Assembly: GCA_003508835.1 (NCBI GenBank)
Contig: PUFA01000105.1
Coordinates: forward strand, 3,658,001 to 3,722,000
DNA from: Eonycteris spelaea
Taxonomy: Eukaryota; Chordata; Mammalia; Chiroptera; Pteropodidae
Reading direction: 5' to 3'
Length of the DNA stretch: 64,000 nucleotides
Shown here piece after piece: positions 48,310-61,699 of this stretch. Numbering within the stretch: the first letter of the stretch is position 1; each line of letters begins with the position of its first letter. Position numbers and translations under genes: made by a program. The notes below the pieces were generated by a model, which saw only the letters and a program-made list of their open reading frames with translations, made no database searches and was not told the DNA's origin.

Positions 48310-48880
48310 TTAACAAGTTTGATGTTCTTTATTCAAGGGTAAACGATCCACGGATTAGGGGCACGTGGTGCCTCATAGCAGGAGGTCACTATTTCCGAGG
48401 GATTTGGGGCAAGAGTGTGTTTTGTAGAGCATGAGAGGAGGCAGTGTGGAAACGTGTAGTTGGCTCGGAGGTTAGGGACCCCTTCCAAGACTCGCAGGTC
48501 CTGCTTTCTAGGGGGAAGTAAACGAGCTACAGCTGAGCTGGGAGATGGCGAGCGAGGTCGGTTGGGTTTCCTTCACAGGTGTTTCTTAATAGCTCAGGGT
48601 GACAGGTTTAGATCTGTGATGTGGGCGGGCCGCTGGGGTGGCCTCCGTCTCCCGGGTCCTGAGATATGAATGAACTTTTCAGCATGGTGTTTTTCTTTTA
48701 TTTGTGCTCAGTCATGATCTCAGAGGGGCTTGTTTTTGTTATCGTCCGTTATGATCGCAGAGCTAGTTTGCCTTGTGATGTAAAATTGTTTATGCTCAGC
48801 TGAACACCATGGCAACAGGAACGGGGCCACTATCCCCCCACCCCCACAATCATAGATCTCGTTGTCTTTAATACTTTATA
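48310..48880 (-). mobile_element. possible endogenous retroviral LTR, antisense
   Basis: The stretch begins 'gatgttctttattcaagggt', reminiscent of the reverse of an LTR polyadenylation region. It continues through a moderately CpG-containing part (48440-48660) and has no coding capacity. I cannot name a family and no duplicated partner LTR is seen nearby. Confidence 0.3.
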
Positions 48881-49106
48881 TTTACCCAGCATATTCAGCG
48901 AAGGAGCAAGTGCCCTTGATTACCCTGAATGACCGAAATCCATCAACATCTCCTCTCCCCACTCCCACCACACCCGGTCCTCCCTCCCTTTCTTTGCTCT
49001 GACAGTTCTAGCCGGTCTCGGTGCCGCCGTTTCGCGTCTTCCTCGCTGACTTTGTCGATTTCCTGCAGAATGTCCTCCCCTTTAAAACATCTCATCCCTT
49101 TCACAC

Positions 49107-49195
49107 AGTGCTTCTCAGCCTCGGCTGCCAGTTAGGATGACCTCGAGAGGCTTTTAAGACAATACTGACAATGGTCTTTTGAGCCAGGCTTCCTT
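49107..49195 (+). mobile_element. MER5-type hAT fragment
   Basis: 'cagtgcttctcagcctcggctg' followed by 'ccagttaggatgacctcgag' and 'aggcttttaagacaatactg' matches the MER5A/5B 5' end. Confidence 0.65.
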
Positions 49196-49199
49196 TGCT

Positions 49200-49765
49200 C
49201 AGGCCGCTTCCACGTCTGGAAGTGAACTTTCCCTTCTAATAACGTGTTTTTTGTTCTGCTGGGAAAAAAAAGAAAAAAAAAAGATAAAAAGAATACTGAC
49301 ATGATTCCCTTTCCTAAGGGAAAAGAACTGTACTAATGGTTAATCACACGCATTTTACATAGGCGTGTCTTCTACCTGAGCAGAAGCTTTGTCACCTCAG
49401 TGAACTTTGAAGGGCATGGTGACGACCTGGACAGGGGTGAGTGGACTGGCTGGGGGTCGTCTGTGAGGGGAAAAAAAAAAAAAAGACGAGAAGGAGAGGA
49501 AGACTGACAAATCCTGCAAGCAGCTTGGGAGTATGATAATATAATTGATAAAAAGAAATACATATTTGTCCTTCAACCCCCAGGGATAGTACCAGAGGAA
49601 CAAAGGTGTGATTAGAGGGCTGGATTTGTCCCACAACACTTTGCTGACCTATGCCCTACACCTGATTCCTATACCTAAATATCTCCCTTGTCTCTTTTTC
49701 CGGCCAAACCCCACTAGCACTGTTTCATTACTCTGTATAGAAAGTTTCTTTGATTCCAAACCCAA
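49200..49765. other. intergenic, no gene recognised
   Basis: Includes A-rich stretches at 49263-49290 and about 49470-49484. Overlapping minus-strand open frames are unsupported. Confidence 0.6.
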
Positions 49766-49769
49766 TGAT

Positions 49770-50010
49770 ACCTGACTTCTTCAAGATTCAGTTAAGGGCC
49801 ACCTCCTTGGGGAAGCCTTCTCCCCCTGCCGGCCTCGACCTCTCCTACTTCTGAACTTTGTGGCTCTGTACATTTCTTGCATCCCTCTCATTATTATTCA
49901 TTTCTGTGGCCCTCTATCTTTCCACAGTTCTTAAACCTGGTTTTATTCACTTTTGTTGTCTTTCCCGAAGTATCTGACTCACCATAGAAATATAGTCCAT
50001 GTTTCTTAAA
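49770..50010 (+). mobile_element. L2 LINE 3' UTR, sense
   Basis: 'cttcaagattcagttaaggg', 'ccacctccttggggaagcct' with 'tctccccctgcc', 'gtggctctgtacatttcttg' and 'cattattattcatttctgtgg' follow the L2 'tcaccttctcagggaagccttccctgac' order. Confidence 0.7.
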
Positions 50011-51685
50011 ACCATGAAGAATACATCTTTCCATCTCTTCACTGCATTCCTAGTTCTATTATGACGAAAAAGGAAGGGTAGGAGGCTGGTGACAGAAACT
50101 AGTGCCAAGTCAATGAACTGTCTCAAAAAGTGCTTTAAATTTAATTTTGCAGATGACAGCCATGGTCCCTCATTCTAGGTTTAACTTTAGCTCTGCTTCG
50201 GATAGAAAGGACAGAATATGTGCCTTTCAAATGTAAAATGGCATTGTCATACGGAGGAAAATAAGAGGGAGAACAGTCTTAATTTCGTTAGAGATCAGGA
50301 AACTCTACTCCAAATGAGGATGAATGGAGTCTTATCTTCCGAGTGTTAAGAGTACACTTAGACATCTAGTCATTTGGTTATTTATTTAACGAGTACTATT
50401 AAGTCTTATTATGTACTCAGAACTACCTGAGACTTTAGCGCTGACGAGAACTGGGCAAAATGCTTTCTCTTTGTCATTGTAGCGGCTGAAAAAAACATTT
50501 TTTTTCCCTCTGCCCTTGTAGTTTCTTTTGGCTATTAATTAAATTGGCATGAGCAGAATAAAGGAGAGTAACAAATCTAATTTTGTGGCAGAGTACATAA
50601 GAGGTTCAAAGACAGACAGGCAATTGATACTTATGTGCCTTCCTGAGCGAAGTCAGAAGTGGGAGTGGGGGGTGGGGGATGGAGAGGTGGGGGGTGGAAA
50701 TCCTCGGTAAGGGAATGCCTGCCAGGCAGTGGAGAGACAATGGGACACAGGAGTTTGAACAAAGGGCCCTGCTGAGCTCCTGGCCACCACACCTAACCCA
50801 TAGTCTTTGTAGTTATCTCTGGTGATAATTTTCTTCCTGGACCACACCTTCTCCCTAAATTCTTTTAGGCAGTTAAGGGGAGGTAAAAAGCTCTCCCCGA
50901 GTCTTTTGGGCCTTCATCATCTTCAGCTCAAAATAATTCGCATGGCAAAAACGACACATTTCCGGAGAGACTCGTTCTGAACCCTTTCATAACATACCTC
51001 CTTCGTAAAATGCGGAATATCAGGCTGGTTTTCTGCCTTAGGATTTGTGGATGCCATCCCAGACAAACGGACATGCTTAAAGGACACTTGACATATCCTT
51101 CTGCCGTGACTTTGAGAATGGAGGTGGTGAGAGGCAGACCTAGTTTCCAGCTCGTCCTCATGAATCCCAGCGTGTCCTTGCCCTCTCGCTCCTGGCATCC
51201 CTGATCCTGATCCTGGCGGCCTCGCTGATTTATAGTAACTTCAGTCCCTGCGGCAGACTCAGAGACCTTCCACAGAGTTCTTTGTTAGATCTCACAGTCA
51301 CGTACAGTCTAAGGCCTGCGACAAATCCCCTGTTCTATGCAGAAGGAACCACAGAGGAACAGGCAGGGTTTGCCCTAAAGCCGCTCACGGGCCTGGCTCA
51401 GGACTTGGAGAAGTCGGAGAGCTACAGGCTCGGTAGGAGCCAGGCCATCAGACAGAGCAGCGAAAGTATGTGAGCAGCAGCCTCCTGTCCTCAAAACAAG
51501 CCAGACAAGCAGTGACATCACATCCAGGAACGGCCTAGCACTGCAGCCCTGTGCCAGGATCCAGAGGATAATGCCTGACCAATTTCACGCAGACTGTTCT
51601 TGTGGCCAGTCTTTGCCTAGAACCCTATGGGGAAGGGTATCTAGTCCCAGCTAGCTAAAAGGCACTGTACAAAGCCACTACAGAC
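50010..51685. other. intergenic, no gene recognised
   Basis: A mixed-composition stretch with G-rich 'gggagtggggggtggggg' near 50660 and small open frames on both strands (up to 91 codons). I see no conserved domain, splice structure or named repeat. Confidence 0.55.
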
Positions 51686-51689
51686 TTTG

Positions 51690-53230
51690 ACCCGTCCTAC
51701 TTTGTGTTCAATCCTTTATATTTTCTCATTAAAAATGATTTATTGCTTTGTTTTTGTATTTGGTATGCTTTTTATTCAATTATTTTTCTGGCCAAATGTA
51801 AGCTTGCCAACAGTTCCTGTCTTTCATTCTCCTGATCTTGTTATTGGTTTCTTGTTTGATCATCCCACAATTAGTCTCCCTAGATAGGACTAAGCATAAA
51901 CTTATTTTCTTTATTTGGCTTCATGTGTTTATTTTTCTGATCCCCGATAAGTTTTGCAGGCTGGTGTTAGTTCCTCAAATAGTTACCTGGATTACTATGA
52001 CTTTATATAATAATTTTAGTTCTTATTTCATCCGTGATGGCTTGTTGATTATTAAGAAAAATGATAAAATTAGCATAATTGGACATCCTCATGCCTCTGT
52101 TCCCTCTACCAGCTGATTGTTGTTTCTATTTTACCTGACTTTATATTATTAATACTATCTTTTTGTATTTTATCTTTGTACCTTTTTGTTTATCTCTATT
52201 ACTTGGTTTATCAGCTTTACACGACATCTTTTGGTCTCGAGTTATAAAAAGATGAAACCAACAGCACGCTTATGCTTCTTCATATGTTCCCTGTACTTTG
52301 CCATCCCAACTTTTCTCAGTGATATTACTGCTCCTACTGTGCCACCATTTAGAACATTAAAATTCTCCTCTCTAAGCATAACTCTTCTGGCAGTTTTAGC
52401 CTATGTCCTATATTTCAGTGAATTCCATTTTCGGTGTTAGTAGTTTTTATCGTAGTCTCTCCACTTAAATCTCTTTTGTTTTAAGTTCTCCCTCTAGGAC
52501 ATTTTTCAAAAAGAGATCATGTGGATTACATTTCCTGAGTTCTATATATTACAAATATTTTTCTGTGGTCTTCAATCTTTTAAGTCCACTCGACCAGGAA
52601 AATGTTTCTTGGTGTAATCATTTTTCTTGAGAAGTCGTCATGTGCATTGTTCTGCTCGTTCCTGGAAATGAATGCTACTATGACGAAGAAGAAGCCACTC
52701 TCAATTTTGTAAGAAAAGCGGTGTCTTTTTTTTTCTTCTTCTGGATTTTCAAAAGTTCCTTCTTTTCGTGGAAAGTCAATGGCTTTTCTAGTATGTGTAT
52801 TGGAGCTGAAGATGCTGTATCAGTATTTTCTGACCCATGGCTTCCTTGTTTAATTTATAATTTTTAGTAATCTGTTAATTTCAAGTACATTTTTTTATTT
52901 CAAGAAAGTTTTTTTGAATTACATTTTATGAATTTCGTTTCTCTGCTGGTACATTTTATTTTCTTATCTACTTCTTCATAAACTCCACATGTCATTTTTC
53001 ATTTCCTTTGGCTGTCTTCTCATTTTTCCTCAGTTTTTATTTCTCTCTTGATCTCTTGTTTTTAGGTACGCTATTTTCACTACTGTTTTTGAGTTGTTAG
53101 GAATGCTTTTACTCAATATTTTTATGTATTTTAAAGTACCATTTTTCTATGTATTTTCCACTCCTCATTGTTATTCCTTTTGTTTTTTTCATATATATCC
53201 TATAAATGTTATATAATTAAAAAGATTACG
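51690..53230 (-). mobile_element. possible diverged L1/HAL1-type sequence, antisense
   Basis: Strongly T-rich on the + strand in the manner of antisense L1 ORF sequence, with stretches such as 'tggcttgttgattattaaga' and 'cttttttttttcttcttctgg'-like runs. I could not anchor it to a specific conserved L1 block, so the call is weak. Confidence 0.3.
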
Positions 53231-53234
53231 TTTA

Positions 53235-54600
53235 AATGGGTGATTTCTCCCTGGACCAGCAATAATTTAGAGACGGTTGGTAAGGGGCCGGGGCTCAGGA
53301 CACCTTTCCTGGCTCACTGGGAAGCCTCCAGCTGCTGAGCTGGGGAAAGTCAGAAGCCCCGGAGCTCCTGATCAGTCACACATCATGGCATCACAGCCCA
53401 TTTGCAGAGATGGTGTTTTCTGGGCATTTCCAAATTTAGCTGTTTCTTCTGCTAGAAGGAATATTGGAAGGCATCTTGGACGGCATCTCCGGACAATCTA
53501 TGTGTCCCATTCTTGTTTCCAGTATGACCGTGTCCCTGACCGTGTCCCTGACCGTGTCGCTGCTGGGCTTGCCATGCCCTGGAGAACGCTGTGCTCTGTC
53601 TGGTGTTTTCACTCTGTGTATTCTCTCACTGGGTCGCAATCTTCCATTTCCCAGCAAGCCATCCTGTACGGATCTGGGCTATGGGTGTATCCTCCTCATT
53701 CCATCAAAGACGGAGTTTCTCCGTCTATGTCATGTTCTCTCTATTGTCCTGAGATGCAATTTAAAAAGGGAAAGGGGGTGAGACACCTCTCAGACCTCAC
53801 CTTTTCATAAAGGCTGGACTTTTTCATAAAAATCTGGAGAAAATTCCAATGCTTCCTCAAACATCTTCATAATATTAAAATAAAAGTCAGTTATGTTTAC
53901 ACAGAGCTGGTTCATCTACTTTGTGAGTTCAGTAGAAAGAAAATGTTGATTTTTTTCCTTATATGTGTTATTTATGTCAGATGAAGAGATAAAAAAGCAA
54001 TACGAAGATTAACATCCTGAGAGCAGGCAACTAGTGTTGCAGTAGGATTTCCTCTAGATTTCCCCTGATTCTCTTTGATGGAGTCCATATTAATTTCCTT
54101 GTTTTCATAAGTTTTTCGTGATAAAATATTTTTAAGGTTTCTGAGAGTCTTGTCCCTTATTGGGCCCCACATGCCAAGGACATACATAATGCTGAGAGCC
54201 ACGTGGAAAAATGGATGGCTCTTCTTTTTCATTTTTTTTTTGCTCCATTTTAAATGCTATGCTGAGTGAGGATAGATCAATGTTATTGGGCCGCAGAGTC
54301 CTTGGGTCTGGCGAGACCCTTGAGAGTTTTGGAGAACTTGGCAGCAAAAGGGATTGAATCCCAAGGATGCGGCGAGGCATTGGAGAAGGGGTTGGCTGTG
54401 GAAGGGTGATTAGATCTCCTCGCACAGTTTCCCATGCAATGGGACAGCATTAGGGGAGAATTGTGGTCCTTAGGCCCAGTATGATAAATAACGCAGAGAT
54501 TCTCTGAGTTAAGGGGCCCTGGGTCAGACATGAAGATGAGTGTCTTGGCAGGTGACTGCTTGCACAGAGGACACTCTGATACTTTGGTACATTGTAGGCT
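53235..54600. other. intergenic, less AT-rich, no gene recognised
   Basis: 53277-53810 holds a 177-codon + strand frame overlapped by 105- and 73-codon frames in other frames. It has no recognisable domain. It includes a three-copy 12-base tandem repeat (53526-53555). 54130-54606 has a 107-codon minus frame, also unrecognised. Mutual overlap and lack of motifs argue for chance or repeat-derived frames. Confidence 0.5.
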
Positions 54601-57600
54601 TCTCAAAAACAGATAAAACTTTGAAGAAATGGAGGGAAACTACAAATGGAAAGGAATTGTTTTCCACCATTCTAGTGGAATGGGATATTGAAAGAAATTA
54701 GTTTGAATAATACAATAGAATGGATAATATTTTATAGCATTCTTGGGTTTGTAGACAGCCATTTTTTTTTTTCTAGATATATCCAGATACTTTGGCTGGC
54801 AAGTACTTGTCGATAGAACTGTGGATGGTTAGCATTTTCATCCTTTAATCAATACATCCATTTTCGTTTCAGTCTTTGTTGTGCCTGAGAGAAATATTTT
54901 GTCTCTCTGCCTTATGTATTACTGAATATATAATTTTACAGAAGCAAAAAAAGGGGTTTGGACCTTGAATTGCCCTCTACTTAAATTAATAGACTTCACA
55001 ACATGTTTTTTTAAAAGTGAGATATGCTGTAGGAAAGGACAATTTATGATTTTAAAAGGGAATTTATTGAATTTGAATCTTGAATCTAGACATCTGACTT
55101 GTACTTAGCACAAAAGCAAGTGTTATTGGCGGGACATATATGGCTCGTGTGAACTCACTCCGAAGTCGCTTCATACTCTCATAGCACTCATCATAACGCA
55201 GAGGTTCACACTGAGGAAAACGCCTGTGATTAAGGTACAAAAATTTAATTTTCCTTCTTCTGCAGCTACCAAGGGAAATCTGAAAATTGCTTATTGGGAG
55301 TCACCTCCCTCTCTTCTCTCAATCAAGAAATGAGTCCTTCCTGCTGAGTCAATCCACATAAGAAAGCACAAAGAGACAAAGTCTGGGGAACAGAAAGAAC
55401 CAACGGTATAATTTCATGGTTGGATAAAAAAGTTTTAATGAGAGTCTGAGGAAGGACATATTGGAATAGCTGTAGAGAGTAAAGGAAATACGTAGAAGTA
55501 GAAAGGCTATTTTTATAAATGACAGCGTGGACTCTTTATCTGGATGTTTAATATCCTTTGTTTTAAACTACATTGTAGTGTTCATTCGAGTTGACCGAAT
55601 GCAGCACAGCCCTGAGACAAAAATACGTGAATCTGAGATATGTGATTATGGCGGTATGTGCCTGAATTCAAAGAGCTATGACATTTTAGACCAGGGAATT
55701 TTCCTACAAGACCTCCAGATTGGGCATTGCAAGAAATTGCCTCCCTGTCTTCTTAGGTGGACTGATAGCACCAGCAGTAGTGACCGGGTGCCTCACTACC
55801 AAGCACAGGGTGATGGTGGTAAAATCTTAAGTCCAGCAGAGGACCTTCAGATATGGGGTCTGGCTTAGACGTGAGAGTCTAAGTTCCTCAGTTATCTTGG
55901 TTAAGTGTTAGCAAATGATTCATGAACATGTGTAAGCCCTCTGAGGAATCTAGTATTTGGAAGGAAGCCTGGAAAATTAGAAATTATGTCAATAATTCAA
56001 GAAGTTTCAAAGCTATTGTAACCTGGATATAAATATAAATGGGATTTAACCTGTAGATGTAAGCTAGTGGCATGATCTATTAGTGATGTTTTCTATGAAG
56101 GCCAACATTTTTTTCAGGCACGTTTTATTTGAGCTCTGGCATACACCAAGAATATTTAGAATACCTGTGAGCTATAAGCTAATAAAATGTTGGAGGTTTG
56201 CTACTGAAAATAATGATTTGACATTTGGAATAGTTTATCTCGAGTAATTTCTCGTGATGGTAATTAATTATATAGCAAGGCTAGGCAAATGGCAATCTTA
56301 TTTTATGACAATAAAATATGTTTAGCTTTCTATTTACTATAGAAAATGGGAATAGGACATTAACCCAACTCTTAACCAGAGTGATATCAAAATATAAAAT
56401 CAAAAAAGAATAAAGTAAAAATCTAGCTCCATATTGTTTCCCTGGAAACTACTACTGACCGCAGTAAATTCTAAATTTCTCTGGAGATTCTATTGGCTCG
56501 TTAGCCTATTAGGTGAAGGACATTCATGAAGTTAAAAAATAGCTTCCTAGTTAAAGATTCTGAGAGTAAGTTGGAATATTAAGGCAAAAAATTAAGGGGA
56601 CCTCAGTCAGGTGCAAGGTCATGTGGATCTAAAGAATTGCTGTTGCTTGACTTATCTTTCTGAAACTGAAAGAACATGCAAATATAATAATGGCAACTTG
56701 TCTGAATGTAGTCTGATACCACTATCCTCTCACTGCGGAAAGAAATGGAGGGTGATATTTAGGACTGAATTATGAGGACAATTGTTTAGGGACAAATTGT
56801 GCTTAGAATATTATCTCTCTGTTCTAAATCTAGGACTTCCAAGTAAAGCAGTGAGTGAATGGTTCACGGTGCTTTTAAAGGTTTGCAGACTCTTTTAGGA
56901 AGATGCTAAAAGCACTAGATCTGTTTCCAATTCAGTCCAGGAAAAAAAAGAGACTTTTTTTTTTTTTTTTGCATGAAATTTTGGGAAATTCATGGATTTG
57001 CTGAAATACAGTTAAATATCCCAGATTAAAAAGAATCTAAGGTTTAGGGATTGGAAAGAGAGATCGGTTCATGAATGATTGCAAGACTATTATAGAGAAA
57101 AAACTTATAAATGACCTTCTTGACATCAATATATGTTATGTATGGGTGCTGAGCATATATTGTATTTTAACTGATAGATTGATAGATGGAACTCTCGTAG
57201 AGAGTGAGAGAATGTAATTTAATGTTTACTTTTCTCATGCTCTGTCTTGATAAAGAATCTGGAAGAATGTATAATTAAGAGGGTGCTTCGATTTTTCTCA
57301 GTTATCAAATGTCTCAAGTCATTTGACAAGCATTAGATGACAATTAATTCATATCCAGGTAATGACCAATGAGTTATTCATAAACTTTACATAAAGGAAC
57401 AGTGGACCTTTCCGAGGGAGAGAAAGCAGCAATTGCTTGTACTTCTCTTTCCTTCTCTCTTTCTGTCCTTGGTCCCTTTTAACCATGAAGACTAGTTCAT
57501 ATTACAGGCGGAGGGTAAATGTACCTTCTACCTTGATTTCCTTGTTGTTATATCATATACCTGAACGAGGCTTTCACGAAGGATGGTATTTTAGAGAATT

Positions 57601-57825
57601 TATGGTGGGATACTTAGAACCTGGCCAATAATAATATCTATGTTTAATTCAATAATCAATTACATAAGTGCTCCCCCCCTCACCCCCATGGTCCCCCCCA
57701 GGCTATGGTCCCAGGGCACTCCTCTCTTTGTTTCATGTAACTCTTGTCTTTTCTTTTTGATACTTTAAGGTGATTTTCTAACTGACCTGCCTTGCAACAT
57801 TCAAAAGATAAATAGATTTTTCTCA
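54600..57825. other. intergenic, no gene recognised
   Basis: Contains a 113-codon open frame (55527-55868) without any recognisable motif, and a T-run at about 56955-56971. No repeat named. Confidence 0.55.
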
Positions 57826-57829
57826 TATT

Positions 57830-57915
57830 TTGAGCTCAGGAAAGACACTATATCCTCTTTCTTCTTGTGTTGCTAATGTACACTACTTAGGAGGAACTCA
57901 ATAAATATTTGGTAA
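57830..57915 (+). mobile_element. L2 3' end fragment
   Basis: 'gagctcaggaaagacactata' through 'aggaggaactcaataaatat' and 'ttggtaaatag' is the L2 terminal block, diverged. Confidence 0.55.
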
Positions 57916-58151
57916 ATAGTGTGGAATTTAACATATGAAGCAACTGGCAACCAGAGAGATTATGTGAGTTCCTTAAGGTAATTTATCTAGTTAATGATGG
58001 AGTAAGGTTTGTAAATTTGTCTATTGACTTAAAAATAATCCCTTTCCATGAGAGGTGACATTCTAAGGTGTTTTGCATGACCATCTGAAACCTATAGTAT
58101 AATTAGGATCCTAGGAAGCCTTTCCTTTGGGAATTTCAAGGTCTCTGACGT

Positions 58152-58246
58152 TCTATTATCTATCTATCTATCTATCTCTATCTATCTATCTATCTATCTA
58201 TCTACCTACCTACCTATCTACGTGTGTATCTATCTATCTATTTATT
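58152..58246. repeat. compound (TATC)/(TACC) microsatellite
   Basis: TATC units with a shift to CTAC/CTAC units and back to TATC. Confidence 0.95.
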
Positions 58247-58249
58247 TTT

Positions 58250-59665
58250 TAATAAATTTGAACCATTATAACAGAAGCAAACACCACTAAAAAAAAAATC
58301 TTAAATAATATTCATAGGTACATCTTTGCCAAGTTCAGGTGCTGGTCTACTAAGATATCTCATTTTCCATTTTAGCTATTATCAACATCAAGAGATTCAT
58401 CAGACTGCGCAATCAGAGCTGATATTATCTTGATTTGGTGGAAAATTAGGTCTTTCTCCTTTCTTCTTTATTTGGTTATTTTGTCATTTGGTATGTTGAA
58501 ATAAAATTGCTTCATAGCTCCTTCGTGGTCACATTTTTCTTATCAGCTTCATACAATATGCATACCAGGCACAGTTGTTCACGAATAAATCCAGCATGAA
58601 ATAAGAGCGCATGACCTACCTATGTACAAATTAACGTGTTATTGTTGTAACTATTATTTTTTTTGTTTTTACTAGAGAAGAAATGTAGGAAGTCATTTAG
58701 CTTTCTATTCTGTAAAGCTTTTTTATATACACATAAAGTTAAATTCCCTACAGCGTGAAATGTTTTATTACCCAGTCATTAATTAATTAATTGATTATTA
58801 ATAATACTGAGTATTCTATGTATGGAGAGTCATATTAGACAAATTTTTTCATATGTTTCCCCTTTTATTTTTCTCTTTCAAAATCTTATTGACATAAACA
58901 TTAAGAGAAGTTGCTACTAAAAACATACAATGGAAACAGACGACTTCACTTATCTTTTTTGTTCAGCTCTCAGGAGAAACATCACTCCTTATTGTGAGAA
59001 CAATATGTAACTCTGTTTATTGAAAGGGCCCTAGTGAATGGCTGTTAGGAAACTAAGTAACGCTAGTGACTCTCTGAGCTGTCACTTCATCAGAGAATAC
59101 TTTACAGAATGGAGCAGATGTTTCGTCTCCATTTGAAACACACCGAAAGCATAAAGCCAGGCTAAGAGCACTCGTTTATAAATGGAAGACGCAGGCCGTA
59201 ACTACAGGAAGCATGACAGTGCAGCAGGTTCTAGAAACCATTTGGTTAGAATACATTTAAAGGATCCAAATGATCATAGTGATAATATCTTGCACAATAT
59301 CCAGCCCTGGGAAAATCAAATACTTCAAAATGTGCTATGTAGTTTCAACTGTGATAACAAAAAAAGTCATTATAGAACCATTACAGTCCTCAGTGGAAGA
59401 GAAACTAAAGGCAAATTCACCGTGGTTTTCATTGCACAGGGCTTTATGCTGTGATTCGCCTTGCCCGCAATAAAGTATTTCTAAGCAAAATTTTAGGAGA
59501 AATTCTGTTATCATTACCTCATACATCTATTTTACCTTCATGTATATATAATGAACTAATTTTAAACTGAAGCGACATGCCATCTCTTACTCTAGGGGAA
59601 GAAGTCTCTTCCTTTTGTTTGGTGTATGACTAAAATAACCTGAAAAAAAAAAAAAACACCTTGGT
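58250..59665. other. intergenic, no gene recognised
   Basis: AT-rich with an ATTA-rich patch near 58780-58805. A 90-codon frame (59182-59454) overlapped by frames on both strands is unsupported. Confidence 0.6.
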
Positions 59666-59671
59666 CTAGAT

Positions 59672-59862
59672 CAGGACTTCTCCAACCTCACACTACAGTG
59701 CTGAGTCAGGATAGGTCCTTGCCGTGGGGTCTGTCCGGCGTGGGATATTTAGCAGCTTAGCTAGCTGTTAGTAGCATCATCTCCGCCACACCCTCCCCCC
59801 TTCTGGGTAGTGACAACTAAAATGTCTTCCGGGGCAAAATTGCTCTAGTTGTGAACACTACT
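59672..59862 (-). mobile_element. MER20-type hAT transposon, antisense
   Basis: 'gggtctgtccggcgtgggat' with 'atttagcagc', then 'tagtgacaactaaaatgtct', 'tccggggcaaaattgctcta' and 'gttgtgaacact' match the reverse complement of MER20. Confidence 0.7.
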
Positions 59863-59864
59863 CT

Positions 59865-60510
59865 GGATTCTGGTCCTCCGATATTCTTCTCCAGGATGAT
59901 GTGATCTGAAATCCTAACAGCACTCAAAGAACGCTATTGAATGGTGAAACAATGGATTTCAGTCAATCCCATTGCTCCGATGGTTGAAAAATGTAGGAGA
60001 AATAGCTTAAAGATGTATTAAAACTCACAACTTTCTTGATAATAAAGGATGGGAAAAGTTACTCCATATGAATTTCTTAGTCTTGAAGGACTTTGCTGCT
60101 CACCACGAGGAATGGCCATAATCATAACCTCCAGCAGCGAGCTGCTGTAAGTACTCGGTCCTTTTATTCATTGGATAATTACTTACCATCTGGCATATTT
60201 TACCCGATGCCTCTGACTTTTAATGTGCTACAAATGGCTTTTCTAGCTATTACCATGTTAGTTTTTACTTTCTTCTTCATACAAAGAAGGATGGGCATGG
60301 ATTCCAAGATGAAGAATGATTTTCCTTTTTTCACACGGTGAGAACACCAACACCTGTTGGTACAAATAGGCCTAGTGGGGATGGAATGTAATTGGGCATC
60401 ATGTTAAGCACTACAATTCCTAGGACAGGACAAATCCTAAATGTAGGAGACACTAAGATTGGGAGGGCTTCTTTCTCCACGAGAAAGTGACTGGATGAGA
60501 CAGGTGCTTT
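59865..60510. other. intergenic, no gene recognised
   Basis: No repeat or gene identified. Confidence 0.55.
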
Positions 60511-60514
60511 TCCA

Positions 60515-60840
60515 CATTCATTCATTTAGAGTTTATTGATACTAGGCATTCAACATCAAAGGACTGCTTGCCCTAAAGTCATTTACACTCAAGACAGGGA
60601 GAGAAGACTTAATTTTGTGAAAAGATAAATTGCAGAGCAGAACAATGGTATGGGAGCAGATGAGAGGTTGCACGTAACATGATTTTTATCAGGGCACTGC
60701 TTGCGGCAAGTGAGAGAGGTCACTGTGTGCCCTTAAATTGCCATGTGAATTTCATCTAGGTCATCTCGAAGGGGGAATAGGAGAAGGAAGGGCTTTTCAA
60801 AAGGGTAGAATGGTATGGGCAAAATATGAAAGAGGCAATT
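60515..60840 (-). mobile_element. L2 LINE 3' end, antisense
   Basis: 'attcattcatttagagtttat' with 'tgatactaggcattcaacat', then 'ggagcagatgagaggttgca', 'ggcttttcaaaagggtaga' and 'gtatgggcaaaatatgaaag' follow antisense L2 order. Confidence 0.6.
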
Positions 60841-61690
60841 CAAACTCGGTGCTTGGGGCTGTGGTGGGGAACAATTTATAGACTCTTCTGTTTAAGTGGA
60901 GGTTTTGTGTATGGAGTAGAGTGGTTAGTTGTAATTAGGTTGGAGAAGGTTTTAACGATTGGGTTTTATTATCTCTTTAGGTGTATGCTCGTGGTGGATG
61001 AGGATAACCTAAACTAACGGTGTTTTAGTAACATGAGTCTGGTATAGTGCACGCTGAGGACAGTGAGATGACAAAGCCGTGACAGAGGTGGCAGAAGAGA
61101 AAAGCCATGGAAAATAAGAGAAATACACAAATATTAAATTTAATTATTTAATGTTTCTCCAACTCATCTTAAGTGACGAGTAGAAACAGCAGATCCTGAT
61201 CCTATAATTGCTTTTCCTACAGTCTATATTTTGGTATCGGCTGAAGTAGATGCTATGATGCATTGTGCAGATGCCCTTTCGAGGACGAAGGACATTTTCC
61301 CCAACCGCAGGGCACACCGCCAAATGCCGGCCACCTTCAGTGGCCAGTTTTCTCTGGGAATTGTCCTTTGCTGAAGAAAACCACCTTGGTGAAGTCCCAA
61401 AAACTGCAGAGGGGAAGTTGGTGTGGAGTGCCAGTACCCTGCCTGCTCACCACAATGGGAACTTTTCGGAAGGGTCACCTCGGCTCCAGTGCTCCCTCCC
61501 GTGAGCAGGTGTGGGTGTTGGTGGACATACATAGCCCTTGGCCTAAGGTGCAGTGGAATTCTTGAAACTTCATGGGTGGGAATCATGTAAGGAGGAGGCA
61601 AGGAATTAAAAATGTTAATCGAGCACATCCAGGATCTGCAAGGTGCTGATCAGCCCCGCAGCAGGCCCGGAGGGCACCTGCAGAACAAAG
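60840..61690. other. intergenic, possible old retroelement remnants
   Basis: 61220-61570 is open in overlapping frames on both strands (79-134 codons). One frame contains a DALSR string like that of retroelement RNase H regions, but the match is too short to use. No gene is supported. Confidence 0.4.
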
Positions 61691-61699
61691 GAAGGTTTC

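Noticed and set aside
53277..53810. 177-codon open frame, the longest in the intergenic half apart from repeats
   Set aside because: No recognisable domain, no splice or promoter context, and overlapping open frames on both strands; more likely repeat-derived.
55527..55868. 113-codon open frame
   Set aside because: No motif, no homologue I recognise, no splice or promoter context.
61224..61628. Open frames with a DALSR string, suggesting a retroelement polymerase
   Set aside because: Only five or six residues match, in a frame that soon ends; not enough for a call.
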